A DNA stretch of 28,770 nt from Sandaracinaceae bacterium (lineage in GTDB: Bacteria > Myxococcota_A > Polyangia > Polyangiales > Houyiibacteriaceae), in NCBI GenBank assembly GCA_016706685.1, contig JADJJE010000006.1:1-28770 (forward strand), written 5' to 3'. Positions 25,557-28,770 of this stretch are shown here, one piece after another (the stretch's first letter is position 1; the number at the start of each line of letters is the position of its first letter). The notes beneath the pieces are model-generated. The model worked only from the letters and a program-made list of their open reading frames with translations, did no database searches and was not told the origin of the DNA. A program made the position numbers and the translations under genes.

Positions 25557-26707
25557 TCAGCTCGCCGTGACGCTAGCGATCACGTGCTGCCCGCCGTGGT
25601 TGCTCTCGAACGCGCGCTCGAGCTGCAGCCCGAGGTCACGAACCCGCGGAGGCGGCGTCAGCAGCGCCGCACGCGAGCCTTCGGGCAACGCGCGCACCAA
25701 GGTGCCCACGCGCTGATAGAGGTTCTGCAACGTGCGGGTGTCGCCCACGCGCAGGCCATAGGGCGGGTTCGTGACCACGGTGCGCGCGCCGAGGGTGCCA
25801 TCCACGAAGATGGGCGCGTCGCTCAGCGCAGCCACCGTGAAGTCGATCAGCTTGGCCACGCCGGCGCGCTCGGCGTTGTCGCGCGCGGACTCGATCACCC
25901 CGCGTCGCGGTCCGACCCCAGCAAGCGCGGCAGCGCAGCCCGGCCAGGCGTGTCGAGGCGCGCGCGCACGGCGGCGAAGCGCGCGACGTCGTGGCAGGGC
26001 GCGACCTCGAACGCGAACGCACGGCCGGCGCCCGGCAAGCGACCGGAAGCCAGCAGCGCGGCCTCGATCATGACGGTGCCCGCGCCACAGAACGGGTCAC
26101 CCAGCGGCGTGTCACCGGCCCAACCGGAGGCCACCACCAGCGCGCGCGCGAGGTCCGCTCGCAGCGGCGCCTTGCCCGTGGCCAGCCGGTAGCCGCGCCG
26201 GTAGAGGGGCTCACCGCTGGTGTCCACCGACACGCTGAACTGGTTCTCGTTGCCGTCCACGTGCACCCGCGCGTGGGGCTCGCTGCTGTCGGGCTCGAGC
26301 GCGTCCACGTTGGCCACGCCGAACGCCTCGGCGATGGCGCGCCGCGTCCGGTCGGCGATGGCCTTGGTGTGATAGAGCCGGCTGCGCAGGCTGCGCACGC
26401 GCACGTCCACCGCGATGCCGCGCGGGATCCAGGGCTTCCACTCGAGCTGCTTCAGCTTGCGCACCAGCTGCGGGAACTGCGACGCCGAGAAGCTGCCCAG
26501 CTCCACGCGCACCCCCGTCGCCAGGCCGAGGCCCAGGTTCAGCGCGCCGATCACGCTCAGCTGGTCGCCGGGCGCTGCTTCCACACGCACGCAGTCCGCC
26601 GCCACGGAGACCGTGCAGCCGGTGAGAGCCAGGCGGCCGAGGAGGGCGCCCACCTCCGCTGCCAGCAGCTTCTCGAGCCCAGGCGCGCAGGTCACCAAGA
26701 GAGTCAT
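25557..26707 (-). CDS. THUMP-domain rRNA guanine-N2 methyltransferase, RlmL-like (one frameshift)
   Basis: About 383 aa. Order: N-terminal 'TLLVTCAPGLEKLLAAEV' and THUMP domain (~1-160), then the UPF0020 methylase with 'LYRRGYRLATGKAPLRADLA', SAM motif 'DTPLGDPFCGAGTVMIEAAL', 'GSDRDAG' and the catalytic 'VVTNPPYGLRVGD' (Asn-Pro-Pro-Tyr). This matches the N-terminal half of E. coli RlmL (m2G2445 of 23S rRNA) and stand-alone YpsC-like proteins; the RlmK half is absent. The reading stops at 25895 in the raw frame because a run of G is one base short: adding one G after 'DRDAG' continues directly as 'VIESARDNAERAGV', the expected text, so one gene is intended. The ATG (26707) is only 3 bp after the PrsW-like gene's stop, so they share a transcript. 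Confidence 0.85.
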
Positions 26708-26710
26708 GCG

Positions 26711-27850
26711 TCAGCGGTATCCGCGCTGGGCGAGCGCCTGCCGGCCCTTCGCGATCTTCACGCGCAGCGGCAGGATGAAGTCCATGCTCACGGTGTGCGT
26801 GTTCTGCGACTGGGCCCGGGTGGTGTGCCACTTGGACAGCGAGAGGCGCGCGATGGCGCGGATGAACTCGGCCCCCTCGCTCCCGTACTTCATGCGGAAG
26901 TTGAGCAGGCCGAAGGCGCTGGTCACGATCTCGAGCTCGCCCGTGGTGATGTTGCCGAGGGCCACCTCGTCCAGCAGGTGGGCCCGCAGGATGCGCCCGC
27001 GGCGGCGCACCAGGGCGATGATCATGCCGATGAACGCGGTGACGAACGCGAACCAGATCAAGATGCTGAAGCAGAAGATGGCGCCGCCCTTCTTCGCTCA
27101 TGCCCGCGAAAGGTGGCGCCGCCGTTCCACATGGCGTGCAGCATCACGGCGAGACCGTAGCCGAACAGGGGCCCGAGGGCGCGCAGCGCGGGGTGGCGCC
27201 CTTCGCGTGCCAGGCCGAAGCCGATGCCCGTCATCGACGTGTAGACCGGGTGACCCCACGGAAACAGGATGCCGCGCAGCACGAAGTTGGCGCCCATCCA
27301 GCCAGGCCACCGTCGGCTGCAGCGCGCCCGTAGTAGAGGACGTTCTCCACGGCGGCGAAGCCCAGCGCCACGAAGCTGGCGTAGATGATGCCGTCCACGA
27401 TTCCGTCGAACTCGCGCTTGAGGAAGAAGAACATGCCGAACACGGCCATGCCCTTCCAGAACTCCTCCACGATGGGCGCGCAGATCACGGCGCCCACGAT
27501 GTCGCCCGCTTCGGCGCCGTACATGCTGCCCACCGCTTCGCCGACGAGGCTGTTGATGGTGACCGAGAAGCCGCAGGCCGCGATGCCGCCCCAGAACAGG
27601 CAGCCCAGGAGCGCGTACCACGGCTCCGGGTCGTAGCGGTCCAGCAGGCGCGGGAAGGTCAGGTACATGACGCCGGCGGGAAGGCGAGCACCGCGCCCAT
27701 GCACATGTACGCCAGGATGGCGCCCTGACCGGCCAGCACGCGGGAGGCCCACGAACCAGACGATCAGCTGCAGGAACCCCAGCAGCATCCCGATGATGTA
27801 GAGGCCGAGGCCGATGTGCCGACGCGTACGTTCGGGATCAGGAGAGACAC
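26711..27850 (-). CDS. PrsW-family intramembrane metalloprotease (frameshifted)
   Basis: A polytopic membrane protein of about 380 aa. PrsW family motifs (PF13367) are present in order on the minus strand: 'APIVEEFWKGMAVFGMFF' (Glu-Glu-x3-Lys), 'FVALGFAAVENVLYYG' (the F-x3-E-N helix) and 'VMLHAMWNGGATF' (His-x3-Asn type), the residues thought to bind zinc in membrane-embedded proteases. B. subtilis PrsW cuts the anti-sigma factor RsiW. Hydrophobic segments include 'GMLLGFLQLIVWFVGLP', 'VMYLTF' and 'FAFVTAFIGMIIALV'; a cytosolic C-terminal tail follows ('MDFILPLRVKIAKGRQAL'). I take GTG 27850 as start ('VSLLIPNVRVGT'). Five shifts (about 27820, 27745, 27682, 27305 and 27105) must be corrected. 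No sigma/anti-sigma pair is in the window, so the substrate is unknown. Confidence 0.75.
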
Positions 27851-27926
27851 GCGGCGAGGGTATGACCTGTTGGCGCGGGCGTCTAGCGCGGTCCCCCGCC
27901 TGGGCCTCCGGATGGTGAAACGCGAC

Positions 27927-27946
27927 GAGCCCCAGGGGAGGGGCTC
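27927..27946 (-). terminator. Intrinsic terminator of the peptidoglycan-binding gene
   Basis: A 7-bp perfect stem, GAGCCCC (27927-27933) with GGGGCTC (27940-27946), and a 6-nt loop, 57 bp past the corrected stop at 28003 on the minus strand and before the PrsW-like start. A weak T stretch follows on that strand (GCGTTTCA). Confidence 0.5.
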
Positions 27947-28002
27947 GGTGCGTTCGTGGAAGGGCGGCCTGCCGCGGGGGGCTGGCAGGTCGCGCTCTGG
28001 GC

Positions 28003-28326
28003 TCACTTCTTGGCGGGGGCGGGGGGCCGCGGTCTTGTCGACCGGTGCGGCCACCGTCTTGCCCTGGGCCTTCTGGGCCTTCTCGTAGGCGTCGGGGGCG
28101 GTGGCGTTCCAGCCGTAGCCAATCTGCGCGTCGATCAGCCCCTGCGTGCCGGGGCCCACGATGCCGTCGGTGTCGTAGCCGAACGAACCCTGCAGGCTCA
28201 AGACGGCCTTCTCGGTGCCGGCACCGAAGTCACCGTCCACCTTGATGGCGTAGCCCAGCGTGACCAGCTGCTTCTGCAGCGCCGTGACCGCTTCCCCTTG
28301 GAACCATTCTTCAGCATCTTGCTCAT
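28003..28326 (-). CDS. Small peptidoglycan-binding-domain protein (two frameshifts)
   Basis: About 107 aa. After 'MSKMLKNG' the text 'QGEAVTALQKQLVTLGYAIK' and 'VDGDFGAGTEKAVLSLQ' is a PG_binding_1 domain (PF01471), whose usual form is L-x-x-G-x-x-G-x-x-V-x-x-L-Q then D-G-x-F-G-x-x-T. A C-terminal part 'GWNATAPDAYEKAQKAQGKT' and an Ala/Pro/Lys tail follow. The ATG at 28326 has a ribosome site (AAGGGTG) ~7 nt upstream. Shifts near 28308 and in the C run at ~28025-28032 must be corrected; the second gives the natural end 'APAKK' and a TGA at 28003-28005. No signal peptide is visible, which is odd for a wall binder; such proteins in myxobacteria often form part of phage-tail-like or contractile systems, but nothing nearby supports that. 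Confidence 0.72.
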
Positions 28327-28452
28327 AGTCTTCACCCTTCGTTCGCAATGTTGGCCTCGCGGGCACCGTGCGCGCCGCGTGACGTCCGCCATCTAAGCAC
28401 GAAGCAGACCAAGGTGGGTGATCGCAGCGCGCGACGTTTCCGCGACGAAAAA

Positions 28453-28512
28453 CGCCGGCTCGCCTCCGCACGGCGATCTCGCTGAGAGATCACCCGTGGG
28501 TGCGAACCGGCG
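28453..28512 (-). terminator. Terminator-like multi-hairpin RNA element
   Basis: On the minus strand an outer stem CGCCGG (complement of 28507-28512) pairs with CCGGCG (complement of 28453-28458), which is followed at once by TTTTT. Inside are hairpins ATCTC/GAGAT (28476-28480 with 28486-28490), CGCC/GGCG (28461-28464 with 28472-28475) and CACC/GGTG (28491-28494 with 28499-28502). It starts 41 nt after the stop of the cytochrome peroxidase gene, so it is most simply that gene's terminator. Confidence 0.45.
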
Positions 28513-28553
28513 CTGTGTGGGCTCGAGCCTACGCCGCGGGGCGCAGGCGCAGG

Positions 28554-28770
28554 TCACTCCGCGGGCGCGGGAGCAATGGGAGCCGCCGGAGCGGGCGCAC
28601 CCTCGGCCGGAGCCGCCGCGGGCATGCGCGCGTGTGCCGGAAGCTCGCCGTCCAGCGCGCCGAGGAACGCCACGATGTCGGCCACCTGCGCGTCGGTCAG
28701 CTCCAGGTTCAGCTGCACCTGGCCCATGATGCGCACGGCGCTGGCCAGGTCGGCCTGCGAGCCGTCGTGG
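28554..28770 (-). CDS. Di-haem cytochrome-c peroxidase, C-terminal fragment
   Basis: Only the last ~71 residues are in the window. 'HDGSQADLASAVRIMGQVQL' followed by 'NLELTDAQVADIVAFLGALD' and 'GELP' is the standard end of bacterial cytochrome-c peroxidases (CcpA/MauG family), periplasmic enzymes that reduce H2O2 with two c-type haems; the His-Asp-Gly-Ser and the late Met belong to the second haem domain. The haem-binding CxxCH motifs lie beyond the edge. After the domain comes an Ala/Pro-rich tail of ~25 residues ('APAEGAPAPAAPIAPAPAE') not usual for the family. It ends at a TGA complementary to 28554-28556. The gene's start and any signal peptide are outside the window. Confidence 0.75.
   Translation of the reverse strand, partial: HDGSQADLASAVRIMGQVQLNLELTDAQVADIVAFLGALDGELPAHARMPAAAPAEGAPAPAAPIAPAPAE

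Noticed and set aside
28445..28520. tRNA gene in the structured region near the right end
   Set aside because: The outer stem is 6 bp, the element is only ~60 nt and there is no GGTTCRA T-loop or proper anticodon arm.

Overview
The window looks like chromosomal DNA of a high-GC member of the Myxococcota (Sandaracinaceae/Polyangia-like). This is inferred from the very GC-rich codon use, the many lipoproteins, the tandem giant lipoproteins with MopE-type metal-binding repeats and beta-propeller tails, and the mix of bacterial regulators with a eukaryote-like sterol-reductase homologue. No tRNA, rRNA, CRISPR array or recognisable insertion sequence was seen.

Layout. Positions 1-2702 hold three damaged genes: the tail of a probable beta-propeller protein (+), a cysteine-rich protein of unknown function (-), and a DUF4920 lipoprotein (+). 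Positions 2797-8417 are a compact operon: sulfotransferase, DUF1214 protein, TetR regulator, short-chain dehydrogenase and a DHCR24 (Delta24-sterol reductase)-like flavoprotein. After frameshift correction every junction is a 4-nt stop/start overlap. Positions 8481-16760 hold three tandem paralogous surface lipoproteins (447, about 1145 and 1167 aa), again joined by 1- or 4-nt overlaps. Positions 16828-18598 hold divergent genes for a GH128-type beta-1,3-glucanase lipoprotein (-) and a small lipoprotein (+). Positions 18672-21390 hold fadH (2,4-dienoyl-CoA reductase, -) divergent from a TetR gene, with an inverted repeat between them. Next come an Rpn-family nuclease (21514-22518), an XRE regulator (-) divergent from a lipoprotein plus cysteine-rich coiled-coil membrane protein (22992-25506), and a minus-strand block: PrsW-type protease then RlmL-like methyltransferase (a 3-nt gap, probably one operon), a small peptidoglycan-binding protein, and the 3' end of a di-haem cytochrome-c peroxidase.

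Frameshifts. Many genes, mainly at 1-5200 and 25900-28310, are broken by single-base indels, often at G or C runs. Protein motifs continue across the breaks and operon overlaps are restored when the frame is corrected, so I read most of these as base-calling or assembly errors rather than pseudogenes. Coordinates of reconstructed genes are the outer limits of the corrected reading.

The most interesting system is the 2797-8417 operon: a DHCR24-like reductase with an SDR, a DUF1214 protein, a sulfotransferase and its own TetR regulator, which suggests modification of a sterol or other isoprenoid/branched lipid. The three nested-architecture lipoproteins are the second point of interest.
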